NCBI GenBank assembly: GCA_937881285.1
Contig: CALGEU010000366.1
Coordinates: 1 to 26,119 of the forward strand
Source: an uncultured Clostridia bacterium
GTDB lineage: Bacteria; Bacillota; Clostridia; Christensenellales; CAG-917
Direction of reading: 5' to 3'
Length of the DNA: 26,119 nucleotides
Made by a program: the position numbers and the translations under genes. How positions within the stretch are numbered: the stretch's first letter is position 1; each line of letters opens with the position of its first letter. Below are positions 6,431-14,420 of this stretch, piece after piece. Under the pieces are notes generated by a model. It was not told the origin of the DNA and made no database searches. It saw only the letters and a list, made by a program, of their open reading frames with translations.

Positions 6431-7776
6431 ACCCTGTAGCATTTACATCGAAGCAGAAACAAATGCTCAATCTCCCGCACAAGACATGGAATATATACAC
6501 GGGTGCTGTTCGTTCGGGCAAGTCATACGGCACGATGTTTCTCATTCCACAGCGCATAGGAGTGCATTATAAGCAACCTTGCTTGATTGTCGGGAAAACT
6601 CTTGCAACGGTCGAGAGAAACGTTCTACGACCGTTAAGGACGATATTCGGCGGATATGACGTTGGAGATATAAAGGGAAGAGCAGACGGCGGACGTTACG
6701 TTGTTCTTTGGGGCAAAGAAGTCGATTGTGTTGGCGCAAACGATGAGCGCGCCATATCGAAGATTCACGGCGCAGAATACGGTTACGTTTATTGCGACGA
6801 GATGACGCTATATCCCGAGAACTTCTTCAGAATGTTGCAATCTCGTCTATCATTGCCCGACAGTGAGTGCGACGGAACATGTAACCCGGACAGCCCATCT
6901 CACTATTTGAAGCAGTTTCTCGACAGCGACGCGTTCACGAAGAACGGCAACTGCATACACTTCACGATCTATGACAACGAATTTTTGCCGAAAGAATACG
7001 TGGAGAGACTTGAAGACGAGTATCGCGGGACGATCTATTTCGACCGATGGATACTTGGTAAATGGGTGAGAACGGAAGGCTTGGTCTTTCCGCTTTTTCG
7101 TCGTGAGCGCAACTTTCTCACGCTTGACGAGTACGCCGAGCGCAACCGTGGCTCTACGAGAGAGATTCGCTATGTTATATGGGGCGGCGACGGCGCGACG
7201 ACTAACGACGCGACGGCTATCGTTCCGTTGGCGATTCTTGCAGACGGGCGCGCTGCAGTGCTTGAGAGTTTTTATCACGATCCTAAAGTGAACGGTCAGA
7301 TGTCGAACGAGCAACTCGTTCCGTATATCCGAGATTATCTCGAATTTATGAACAGAAAATATCGGCTGTATGAAATGGGCGTTCAACACTGCATGCCGAT
7401 AGACTGCGCGGCGGCTGACCTTGTGCAGACGATGCGGTATCACTTCCCGAGATACAATCCTATATCGTTCACAAAGAAAGACATAAAGAGAACTACGGAC
7501 GTTGTGAACAACGCTTTCTCGCGTGGAAGCATCACTATCATCAATACCAACGGTTGGTACAACTGGGTTCAAAAGAAAGAGATGTCAGGAATTCAACCGC
7601 TTGTTGTAGAACTCGAAACGATGATATGGAACGACGACAACAGCGATGTCGTACGCAAGACATACGACGGAAAGATACCAAACGATGCGGCAGACGCATT
7701 CCGTTACGCAGTCAACACGTATTACAACAACCCGTTGAATCTATGGGAAACGCCTGAGTGCGATTTGCCATATTGA
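6427..7776 (+). CDS. terL: Terminase large subunit (packaging ATPase/nuclease)
   Basis: A 449-residue protein, the usual length for TerL. The Walker A-type motif GAVRSGKS is at residues 26-33. The Walker B region YGYVYCDEM is at about 118-126, with D124 and catalytic E125. A coupling-like motif, CNPDSPSHYLKQF, follows at about 150. The nuclease half starts near residue 240 with a hydrophobic strand and Asp (IWGGDGATTNDATAIV) and ends with an acidic segment (PNDAADAFRYAV) typical of the RNase H-like active site. It pumps phage DNA into the prohead through the portal encoded 10 bases downstream and cuts it. The frame is intact with all key motifs visible. Confidence 0.95.
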   Translation: MNPVAFTSKQKQMLNLPHKTWNIYTGAVRSGKSYGTMFLIPQRIGVHYKQPCLIVGKTLATVERNVLRPLRTIFGGYDVGDIKGRADGGRYVVLWGKEVDCVGANDERAISKIHGAEYGYVYCDEMTLYPENFFRMLQSRLSLPDSECDGTCNPDSPSHYLKQFLDSDAFTKNGNCIHFTIYDNEFLPKEYVERLEDEYRGTIYFDRWILGKWVRTEGLVFPLFRRERNFLTLDEYAERNRGSTREIRYVIWGGDGATTNDATAIVPLAILADGRAAVLESFYHDPKVNGQMSNEQLVPYIRDYLEFMNRKYRLYEMGVQHCMPIDCAAADLVQTMRYHFPRYNPISFTKKDIKRTTDVVNNAFSRGSITIINTNGWYNWVQKKEMSGIQPLVVELETMIWNDDNSDVVRKTYDGKIPNDAADAFRYAVNTYYNNPLNLWETPECDLPY

Positions 7777-7786
7777 AAGGTGAAAA

Positions 7787-9496
7787 ATGGACAATAAGGT
7801 AGAATTTAAGAATAATGAATTTGCACCGTGGCAAACTGGCGCGGCATTTGCAACGAACTGGACGTATTCGTATGTCAATAACTCGTTGTTTTTCGCGAAA
7901 GTGCGCGGCACATTCAGACCGTTCATGGTGCGTTGCGTTCAGAACTGGCTATGGTGGTATGACGGATGGGTTCCGTATTTCCACAATGCCGAGCGTGGAA
8001 TTATGTCGACCGGGCTTGCAAAGGCTATCGTTGACCGCACTGCGAAGAAAGTGTCAGGTTCTCGCATCATGTTCAAGAACGCATTCGACGAGAAGAGTAC
8101 GAAGAAAGGCACAGAAGTCAACGATTCGCTTAAAGCAATCGCAGAGTGGGCAGACAAGACGAATTTCTCGCGCGCAATCAAAATGGGAACGAGATTCGCA
8201 CTTGCGGCGGGAACTGCGCTCATCAAAATAAATCAAGGCGCAGACGGTAAGTTTGGCGTTGAATGTATCCGCTTTGACCGCTTTATTCCGTCAGTGGATA
8301 ACACAGGACGGTTGAACGAAGTCACCGTATTTCTGCTTGCGAATATTGACATCGGCGATAAGAGTGTACAGAACCGTAACGTTTATACGCTCGAAGAACA
8401 TCGTTATTATGGCGATTACATTAAAAGCGATGGCAGAGTGCTTCACAATGTGCCGATATGTGAGTATCAGGTTCACGTGTACAGCAACACGGTGCAGAAC
8501 GGCATTGGCGAGTATTCTGATGCGTACGGCGGCAGATGTCAGTGGAAAGACGTGCCGAAGCAGGTCAGAAAAGCCATTCGAGAAAAGTACGGACTTTGGA
8601 TCGACAAGCCGATATTGCTCCCGTTTCAGGACTTGGGATGCGAACTTTTAACCAGCACGGACTGCGTCGGTAATTATCCCGATCTCCCGTTTGGTGAGAG
8701 TTTGCTTGCGAATATCATTCCGCACCTGCAAGAGTACGATTACTATCACTCCGCGATGTGTACGGATATGTATCTCGGTCGTGGCAAGGTTCTCGTTCCG
8801 AAAGGGCTTTCGAGCGCACAATCTCCGATGGGAGACAATGCGTATAACGGTCTTGACGGCACGACATTCACGCAACTTCCGAGTATGAACCCGGAAGAGC
8901 AGAAGCCAACTCCGATACAGTTCGACCTGCGCGCGCAAGATTGGCAGTTAATCAGAAATACGATAATCGAGAACATCGCAATCAACACAGGGCTTTCAAG
9001 CACGACGATTGCATCGTTTCTTAACGACAATTCGGCAAAGACGGCGCGCGAGATCTCGACCGAAGAAAACGAGACGGCAGGCTTTGTTGACGACATGCGC
9101 GGAGTCATCGAGCAACCGATTAACCGCATTATTGACCGCATAAGGCTTGCAATGGGCTTGCCTGATAAGGTTGTGGTGCGCTGGTCTAATGCTTCGCTTC
9201 AGAATAAGTATACGACGGCTGAAACGCTCAATCTCGCAAGACAAGGCGGTTTCATTTCGCAGTATAAAGCGGTGCAGACGTTCAACAGTGACGATGACGA
9301 CGTTCAGGTTCAAGAAGAGTATGACCGCATCAAGGCGGAATCATCGCAAGAGTATGATGACACCGACAGCGGCGACTATTTCGGCAATGGTGGTGATTTG
9401 AATGATGACACGGAAACTGAATCCGCAGGCGAAAGCGATAACGGATTGTCAGTCGGAAATAAAGGCACTCGTCAATCGGATGTATTTGCAAGGTAA
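7787..9496 (+). CDS. Portal protein
   Basis: A 569-residue protein directly after TerL with a GAAAGGTG ribosome site. The N-terminus is aromatic-rich. The middle contains the portal-type segment around residues 395-440 (INTGLSSTTIASFLNDNSAKTAREISTEEN, helix and Glu-rich stem), as in SPP1-like portals of Bacillota phages. The C-terminus is a long acidic tail (DDDDVQVQEEYD, then Asp/Gly/Ser-rich). Portals form a dodecameric ring at one capsid vertex through which DNA enters and leaves. The gene overlaps the minor capsid gene by 95 bases. The assignment rests on length, motifs and position. Confidence 0.88.
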   Translation: MDNKVEFKNNEFAPWQTGAAFATNWTYSYVNNSLFFAKVRGTFRPFMVRCVQNWLWWYDGWVPYFHNAERGIMSTGLAKAIVDRTAKKVSGSRIMFKNAFDEKSTKKGTEVNDSLKAIAEWADKTNFSRAIKMGTRFALAAGTALIKINQGADGKFGVECIRFDRFIPSVDNTGRLNEVTVFLLANIDIGDKSVQNRNVYTLEEHRYYGDYIKSDGRVLHNVPICEYQVHVYSNTVQNGIGEYSDAYGGRCQWKDVPKQVRKAIREKYGLWIDKPILLPFQDLGCELLTSTDCVGNYPDLPFGESLLANIIPHLQEYDYYHSAMCTDMYLGRGKVLVPKGLSSAQSPMGDNAYNGLDGTTFTQLPSMNPEEQKPTPIQFDLRAQDWQLIRNTIIENIAINTGLSSTTIASFLNDNSAKTAREISTEENETAGFVDDMRGVIEQPINRIIDRIRLAMGLPDKVVVRWSNASLQNKYTTAETLNLARQGGFISQYKAVQTFNSDDDDVQVQEEYDRIKAESSQEYDDTDSGDYFGNGGDLNDDTETESAGESDNGLSVGNKGTRQSDVFAR

Positions 9497-10421
9497 ACCG
9501 CAAATCGACATAGAACGCGAAGTGCGCAAGGTCATAAAAAGATACGGCGTGCAACTCTCGAATAAACAACTTCGGGAGTTGATGCCTAAATCGATGTGGA
9601 CGCTATATCGCGCGACTATGCTTGCTTTGGTAAACTCGTTTGGCGTCGATGGTCGAAAAGCGTATGAGCGCATACAGACGGCTCAAGCACTTGTGCAAGG
9701 CAAGCGAATTGCTACCGTCATACAAGACGGTGTTGAAATGCCGCTTTTGGGGCAAAGGCAGGGTATACCGAACGGCATATATGCGAAAGAGTATATGCAA
9801 AAAGTAAACGATGTCTATGTAAGTCTCGCGAAAGAAGATGCAACAGATCCCGATGATTTCAGCGGTCGAAACTCAATGAGAAACCGCGCCGAAATGGAAG
9901 TACGCAATGATTATCATCAGAGCGAAATACAAGGTCTTAAAGATAAAGGCGCACGTCTTGTAGTATGTAGCGCACACGCCGATTGTTCCGACCGTTGTTT
10001 CAAATGGCAAGGACGTGTGTACAGCCTTGATGGAACAAGCGGAAAAACGCCTGACGGGCAAGAGTATATCCCGCTTGAAACGGCAACTGACATCTATTAC
10101 ACGACAAAAGCAGGCAAGACGTACAAGAACGGTTTGCTAGGCTTCAATTGTCGTCACAGGCTTTACGAGTATGTGCCAGGAATGGGAATTCCGAAAGTTT
10201 CAAAAGCAGAACAAAGAAAGGAAAACAAAATCAATACCAAACAGCGAGAAATGGAGCGCAATATCCGCGAATGGCGGATGCGCGAAGACTTAAACCGTGC
10301 GGCAGGAAATAAGACTGCTCAAGCAGAAGCACAAAGGAAAGCGGCAGATGCGTATGCGCGTTATAAGAAATTCTCGCTTGAAAATGGTCGAGCATATTAT
10401 CCCGACCGAGTAAAAATTTGA
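9402..10421 (+). CDS. Phage minor capsid protein (Phage_min_cap2 family)
   Basis: A 339-residue protein beginning inside the portal gene at ATG 9402 (a second ATG at 9405 is possible; GGTGGTGA precedes both). Residues about 190-262 carry the family hallmark: CSAHADCSDRCFKWQGRVYS, then PLETATDIYYTTKAGKTY, then GLLGFNCRHRLYEY, with paired Cys and His residues. This family replaces the Mu F-type minor head protein next to the portal in many Clostridial phages. The C-terminus is a charged coiled coil. It probably sits at the portal vertex inside the capsid and may be ejected with the DNA. Confidence 0.88.
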   Translation: MMTRKLNPQAKAITDCQSEIKALVNRMYLQGKPQIDIEREVRKVIKRYGVQLSNKQLRELMPKSMWTLYRATMLALVNSFGVDGRKAYERIQTAQALVQGKRIATVIQDGVEMPLLGQRQGIPNGIYAKEYMQKVNDVYVSLAKEDATDPDDFSGRNSMRNRAEMEVRNDYHQSEIQGLKDKGARLVVCSAHADCSDRCFKWQGRVYSLDGTSGKTPDGQEYIPLETATDIYYTTKAGKTYKNGLLGFNCRHRLYEYVPGMGIPKVSKAEQRKENKINTKQREMERNIREWRMREDLNRAAGNKTAQAEAQRKAADAYARYKKFSLENGRAYYPDRVKI

Positions 10422-10570
10422 AAGGATGCGTGAAAGCGTATTCATATAGATTCGGCTTGCGATGGTGGCACGCGCTTGGGGCAGTCGCAGATTGCGTAGG
10501 GGCGCATGGATGTGTCGGAAGTAAGTTGAATCGTCTATCGATAGAATATTCAAAAAGGAGAACAAAGATT
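10422..10570 (+). other. Gap between minor capsid and scaffold genes
   Basis: This 149-base stretch stays open in the scaffold frame and could add 51 residues to it, but the implied peptide is rich in Trp, Cys, His and Arg and unlike a phage structural N-terminus. A strong AAAAAGGAG site at 10552-10560 selects the ATG at 10571. The stretch is GC-richer than its surroundings and has several GCG/CGC repeats that could fold. I see no clear promoter or terminator. Confidence 0.4.
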
Positions 10571-11143
10571 ATGGCAATTTTTGGAAGAAAGAAATTGACC
10601 GTTGAAGAACTTATCGAAGCGCTAAATGCTTTGAGCGACGACGACAAAAAGAAAGTTATTGCCCAAAGCACGAGTGAAGACGTTTCCGAAGCAAAGGAAG
10701 ACGTTGCAGATAAAGGCGAAGACAGTCAATCCGAACAAGACCGCGTGGATGAGAGCGTAGGAGAACAAGATAAACTCGACGGCGACGAAGACACGCAAGA
10801 CGCGAAAGACCGTGTGGACGAATCTGAAAGCGAAGACAAGGTGGTTGATGAAACCGCCACGGACGACGCGACACCGACAGATGAACAGATTCCTGACGAC
10901 GCGAAAGACAAAGAAGAATCGGACGACAAAGGAGATTTGTATAAACAAATCGAAGCACTCGGAGCGCGCTTTGATGCGCAGGACGAGAAGATCGCCGAAC
11001 TTTCCGAAAGACTATCGCACCTTACGGATGCACTCGACAGTCAGCCATTTGGCGCACGCCCGCAAGCAGACGATTCCGACGCACCGACACTTTCAACCGA
11101 AGACCAAATTATGCGGTCTTACAATCCTGCATATCGCAGATAA
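10571..11143 (+). CDS. Scaffold-like acidic protein
   Basis: A 190-residue protein starting at ATG 10571 after AAAAAGGAG. After a short basic N-terminus (MAIFGRKK) and a helix (TVEELIEALNALSDDDKKKVI), residues about 35-120 are extremely acidic and low in complexity, with imperfect repeats around DRVDES. A coiled coil follows (about 125-160, IEALGARFDAQDEKIAELSERL), ending in a conserved-looking tail (IMRSYNPAYRR). Highly charged coiled-coil proteins directly upstream of the major capsid gene are typically scaffolds that guide prohead assembly and are removed or degraded. Identification is by composition and position. A terminator hairpin follows. Confidence 0.75.
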   Translation: MAIFGRKKLTVEELIEALNALSDDDKKKVIAQSTSEDVSEAKEDVADKGEDSQSEQDRVDESVGEQDKLDGDEDTQDAKDRVDESESEDKVVDETATDDATPTDEQIPDDAKDKEESDDKGDLYKQIEALGARFDAQDEKIAELSERLSHLTDALDSQPFGARPQADDSDAPTLSTEDQIMRSYNPAYRR

Positions 11144-11172
11144 ACAAACTAAAAAAATAAAAATACAAAATT

Positions 11173-11200
11173 AAAAAGCACTCCAAACGGGGTGCTTTTT
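11173..11200 (+). terminator. Terminator-like hairpin just upstream of the major capsid gene
   Basis: AAAAAGCACTCC (11173-11184) pairs along its full 12 bases (one T-G) with GGGGTGCTTTTT (11189-11200) around an AAAC loop. The right arm supplies a T5 tract. It lies 19 bases before the capsid ATG, so the capsid transcript must come from read-through or an upstream promoter, and the hairpin could also stabilise a processed 5' end. Confidence 0.8.
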
Positions 11201-11219
11201 CAATGAAAGGAGAATCACT

Positions 11220-12305
11220 ATGGGAGCACTTTTTGCAGCAATCAATACCCCCGAAATCAATTCAGCAACTCTTAAGCGCGTGATGGCATCGCGCGGTAAG
11301 GACAACATCTTTCAAGGCATTTTCACTCGTCCCGAAGAAGCATGTACCGAAAAGTTTTCAACCGACACCGCCGCGGCTGAAATTCAAATCATCCGTGTAA
11401 AACCCAACGCCGGACAGTCTCGTCAACTTGGTGCGGAAAAAAACGGCGGATGGTTCAATGACAATAAAGCATATATGCCGACCACCGAACCGTACGGCAT
11501 CAAAATCATCAACGTCATCGACTACAACATCGACATTCCATCAAACGAGCAAGGTATGATGAATGTTGACGTCGCAGAAGCGGAAATGAGCAATCTCATC
11601 GGCAAAGTTGACCGTCATGTCAACGCTATTACTATGGCGGCACAACTTGCAAAATGGCTCACGTGCCAGGCGGCAGGCGATAAAGCAGTGGGCGACAAAG
11701 CAACCGGCAACAAGGTTACGGTTGATGCAACTCCGGGCGCAAATGCGTATCTCGGTTATCTCATCGACGCAAACGGCTATCTTGATGCGGGAAACGAAGA
11801 TCAAGGCATCGACACCTATCCGAGAAACAAACGTGCATTCTTGCTTCGCTCTTCTTTGAACTCGAGCCTTAAGAAGCAAGGCGTTATCATCGGCGGTTCA
11901 AATTTCGGTCAAATCATGGTTCGCACGGGTGCGCTCGACAACGAAACCAAACTTGAAGACGTCATCAATTTCGTCGGCGAAGTCGACAACACTCCGTGCT
12001 ATGTCGCATCGAATCCTGTTTGGACGTTGATTGAGCAGTATCTCGGATTGACCAAAGGCGCACTCGACAAAGTTCTCGGTCTCGCTGTCTGCGGTATCGG
12101 CACTGGTCGTGCGTTGGCATTCAACGATTCCGTCAAAACCATCGATAGCCCTGATGGTCAAGGCATTCGCATTCAGCCGAAATACCGTTTCGGTGCAGAG
12201 TGCTGGGACGAATATTCCGTCGTACCTATCGTTGCTAACGACTACGCAACCATTGGCACGATTGGGCAAGAATTTAAAGTCATCGCTCCGGGTTCGAGAG
12301 CGTGA
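11220..12305 (+). CDS. Major capsid protein
   Basis: A 361-residue protein with a strong AAAGGAG site. It follows the scaffold gene and precedes the connector genes, the fixed position of the major capsid protein. The sequence is an even alpha/beta mix with Gly/Ala-rich loops, low Cys and a helix-like segment in the middle (VAEAEMSNLIGKVDRHVNAITMAAQLAKWL), compatible with the HK97 fold spine helix. There is no long basic N-terminal delta domain, in agreement with a separate scaffold. It forms the icosahedral shell. Terminator-like hairpins on both sides suggest a discrete, abundant transcript. The fold assignment is inferred, not shown by a motif. Confidence 0.85.
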   Translation: MGALFAAINTPEINSATLKRVMASRGKDNIFQGIFTRPEEACTEKFSTDTAAAEIQIIRVKPNAGQSRQLGAEKNGGWFNDNKAYMPTTEPYGIKIINVIDYNIDIPSNEQGMMNVDVAEAEMSNLIGKVDRHVNAITMAAQLAKWLTCQAAGDKAVGDKATGNKVTVDATPGANAYLGYLIDANGYLDAGNEDQGIDTYPRNKRAFLLRSSLNSSLKKQGVIIGGSNFGQIMVRTGALDNETKLEDVINFVGEVDNTPCYVASNPVWTLIEQYLGLTKGALDKVLGLAVCGIGTGRALAFNDSVKTIDSPDGQGIRIQPKYRFGAECWDEYSVVPIVANDYATIGTIGQEFKVIAPGSRA

Positions 12306-12312
12306 CCGAATG

Positions 12313-12340
12313 AAAGAGTGGGGTAACACCCGCTCTTTTA
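12313..12340 (+). terminator. Hairpin terminator after the capsid gene
   Basis: AAAGAGTGGG (12313-12322) pairs with CCCGCTCTTT (12329-12338, one T-G) around a GTAACA loop, with a short T4 tract. It starts eight bases after the capsid stop codon. The T tract is short, so partial termination or protection of the capsid mRNA 3' end is more likely than a full stop. Confidence 0.7.
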
Positions 12341-12341
12341 T

Positions 12342-12379
12342 GCCCGAAAGAGTATCGCCGTGCAACTCGGCAAGCGGGC
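12342..12379 (+). promoter_or_regulatory. Second hairpin overlapping the approach to the connector ribosome site
   Basis: Outer arms GCCCG (12342-12346) and CGGGC (12375-12379) enclose an inner GCCG/CGGC stem (12357-12360 with 12368-12371). The structure ends seven bases before the GGAG of the gene at 12397. It could act as a translation or mRNA-stability element separating abundant capsid synthesis from low-copy connector synthesis. This is inference from structure and place. Confidence 0.4.
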
Positions 12380-12396
12380 AAAAAAGGAGAAACAAT

Positions 12397-12864
12397 ATGA
12401 ACTATCCGTATAACGATGACGCAATGATTTACGACGCAAAAAGACATCAGTATGTGTTGACAGAGAGATACGTTCTAGAAACTCTCGGCGTAAATCTTTC
12501 GCTTACACTCGATACAACGGGTGACGAGAACCCGTCAACACTCGGACAACGCATATTGCGCCGTGTGTCAGACTTTTTCTACAGATACATTTATGCGCAC
12601 GGTTGCAACAAGGACTTTATCGAATATCTTCTTGCGAAATATCCGCCTTGCAGAGACATTATCAAGGACTGCCTTGTAGATGAAATGTATTATCAACTTC
12701 GCAACGGCGATTTCTTCAACTGCGCAGATGTCGACAAGCAATTCGACAGATGGGTATCTCCCACGACGCGCATGCGCCTGCAGGAAGAATTGCCAAACGG
12801 GATATGTTTGCTTTATCAGGGCAGATATAACGTAAGAAATATCGATTATAGGAGCGACTATTGA
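12397..12864 (+). CDS. Head-tail connector (adaptor) protein
   Basis: A 155-residue, mostly helical protein after an AAAAAAGGAG site. It is the first gene after the major capsid gene, where gp15/gp6-type adaptors that dock under the portal are encoded. It has aromatic-rich helices (FFYRYIYAHGC) and a conserved-looking C-terminus (GICLLYQGRYNVRNIDYRSDY). I see no diagnostic motif; the role is inferred from order, size and helical content. Its stop shares one base with the next start codon. Confidence 0.65.
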   Translation: MNYPYNDDAMIYDAKRHQYVLTERYVLETLGVNLSLTLDTTGDENPSTLGQRILRRVSDFFYRYIYAHGCNKDFIEYLLAKYPPCRDIIKDCLVDEMYYQLRNGDFFNCADVDKQFDRWVSPTTRMRLQEELPNGICLLYQGRYNVRNIDYRSDY

Positions 12865-13217
12865 TGATAAACGCACTTATGCCTAAATCGGACGATTTGG
12901 TCGTCGCAAAATGGTATCCGTCCGACGAGACTATGGAACAGGGCAAAATTATCAAATTCAAATTCTATACGGAATGGAGAACCGACAGGGAACAGCCAGT
13001 TCAAAACCTGATGAGCGTGCGGAACGAAACGCAGATTCAAACGCGATATAACTACGATTTCAAGAAAAACGACAAGTTGTATTTTGCAGGCGAATACTGG
13101 CTGATAACCGACGTTTCGCGTGAGTTTGACAAACGCGATAGCGAAAAATCACTCGCGCTCAATCGAGTTAGCCTTGCGGCAAAATACGTGCGTATGTCGG
13201 TCGTTAAGGTGGTTTGA
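12864..13217 (+). CDS. Head closure / stopper-like protein
   Basis: A 117-residue protein. I take the ATG at 12864, overlapping the previous TGA, rather than the TTG one codon earlier; GGAG sits 10-13 bases before it. The sequence is beta-rich with short charged loops (VVAKWYPSDETMEQGKII, YNYDFKKNDKLYFAGEYWLI), as in small SPP1 gp16-like stoppers and head-tail joining proteins. Position two after the capsid gene fits a protein that seals the filled head. No sequence motif proves it. Confidence 0.6.
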   Translation: MINALMPKSDDLVVAKWYPSDETMEQGKIIKFKFYTEWRTDREQPVQNLMSVRNETQIQTRYNYDFKKNDKLYFAGEYWLITDVSREFDKRDSEKSLALNRVSLAAKYVRMSVVKVV

Positions 13218-13218
13218 A

Positions 13219-13521
13219 ATGATTAGTTATGAAGAGCAATGCATAGTTATGCAAAACGTTATGACGGTGTTCAAATCTGTCGTTCCTATAAGAACGGGAA
13301 ATTTGAAAAACAATGCTGTCAAGTGTGAGTACAAAGGAGACGGAAAGTGGCAGATAACCATTGACGAATCCGTTGCGCCTTATATGCCTTACACAAACGA
13401 GCCGTGGGTGTCGCCGAAATTTCACGGGAAGAAAAACCCGAATGAACACTGGTTCGACGATGCGGCAGGACTTATTGCATTGCTCTTATCGCAGGAACTT
13501 CACGGAACGTTGCGGCGATAA
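13219..13521 (+). CDS. Neck / tail-completion protein, HK97 gp10-like
   Basis: A 100-residue protein starting at ATG 13219, one base after the previous stop. Residues about 22-32 read VVPIRTGNLKNN, the signature segment of HK97 gp10-like proteins (vPvdTGnLr), followed by beta strands and a Tyr/Pro-rich patch (YMPYTNEPW). The ribosome site is weak (AAGGTGG), suggesting coupling to the gene before. In related phages it joins head and tail in the third connector position, as here. Confidence 0.72.
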   Translation: MISYEEQCIVMQNVMTVFKSVVPIRTGNLKNNAVKCEYKGDGKWQITIDESVAPYMPYTNEPWVSPKFHGKKNPNEHWFDDAAGLIALLLSQELHGTLRR

Positions 13522-13534
13522 AGGAGATAGAAAT

Positions 13535-14419
13535 ATGATTTCCACACAGAAAATGGCAGATGTACTTACTGCCAAACTTAATAAATATGCGGGCAAAGTC
13601 AATGGACAGGACTTTCGATTTCTCATTCATTGCAACGAAGGTGATTTGCAAGCGAAAACGGAAAAGACGCAACGACAACTTCCAACCATTCTTATCAACG
13701 GAGTTTTGTTCGAGCAATCAAGCACTCCCATTCCCCTTGAAGGTCTTGAGTGTGTGCTTCTCATGCAAACGTTGCAGATACTTGTTCCTTGCGATATGCA
13801 AAGGGTATCGGGGCGTGCTGAATACGCTTTGACCGCGCTTAACGCTTTTGTCTCGGACATAGCGGGCAATGTCGGCTCGTTGACCGATGATGAAGACAAG
13901 AATTATTCATACGTGTTGAGCGTCTCAACGCCATTTGTCGGTACGGAAAACTATTTCGGCGATGTTGGCGCGGCGATACCGATTTCATTGCAAATCTCTT
14001 GGCAATTCATTCTCGACGGCGTTCTTGCGAACGCAGTGAAGATGAAACTCGGCGTTAAAGATTCGGCTGTGCAACATGCGGTCGTGCTTATGGACGGTGG
14101 CATCGTGAGAACGAGAACGGGCGATAGTACCAACGTTGAGAACTCTGAAGAAATGCAAACGGAAGTTACACAACAAGGCTTGACTATCAAAGTGATTATG
14201 CCATACAAGCGCAACGACGCGTCGCAAATGCTGTTCAAAGATATGCTTGTCGGCACTCTCAAGCGTGTATATACGCTTTCATACGATGACGGAGACGATG
14301 TGTATGACGGCGTATCCGCAACGTTCAACGTGTGCGCGAGAGAAATAACTGCTCCGTTGACCGCGGGCAAGGTTATGACGATTTCGGCAACCTTTGAAAT
14401 CGCAAAGACGGAGATGTGA
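13535..14419 (+). CDS. Tail protein (possible terminator plus tube protein)
   Basis: A 294-residue protein with an AAAGGAG site. Two parts can be seen. Residues 1-150 are an alpha/beta domain with ILINGVLFEQSSTPIPLEG and a hydrophobic ISLQISWQFILDGV stretch. Residues about 165-290 are beta-rich, with VLMDGGIVRTRTGDS, TEVTQQGLTIKVIMPYK and a closing GKVMTISATFEIA strand, a pattern typical of tail tube and baseplate tube proteins. No separate tail terminator and major tail protein genes are present, so this one may do both. Function is inferred from position and beta content; the precise family is not recognised. Confidence 0.55.
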   Translation: MISTQKMADVLTAKLNKYAGKVNGQDFRFLIHCNEGDLQAKTEKTQRQLPTILINGVLFEQSSTPIPLEGLECVLLMQTLQILVPCDMQRVSGRAEYALTALNAFVSDIAGNVGSLTDDEDKNYSYVLSVSTPFVGTENYFGDVGAAIPISLQISWQFILDGVLANAVKMKLGVKDSAVQHAVVLMDGGIVRTRTGDSTNVENSEEMQTEVTQQGLTIKVIMPYKRNDASQMLFKDMLVGTLKRVYTLSYDDGDDVYDGVSATFNVCAREITAPLTAGKVMTISATFEIAKTEM

Positions 14420-14420
14420 T

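Noticed and set aside
10535..10555. Promoter formed by TTGAAT and TAGAAT before the scaffold gene
   Set aside because: The two hexamer-like elements are only about 10 bases apart, too close for a standard sigma-70-type promoter.
10418..10570. Extended N-terminus for the scaffold gene from an upstream start
   Set aside because: The extension is Trp/Cys/His-rich and unlike a structural protein, while a strong AAAAAGGAG site directly precedes ATG 10571.
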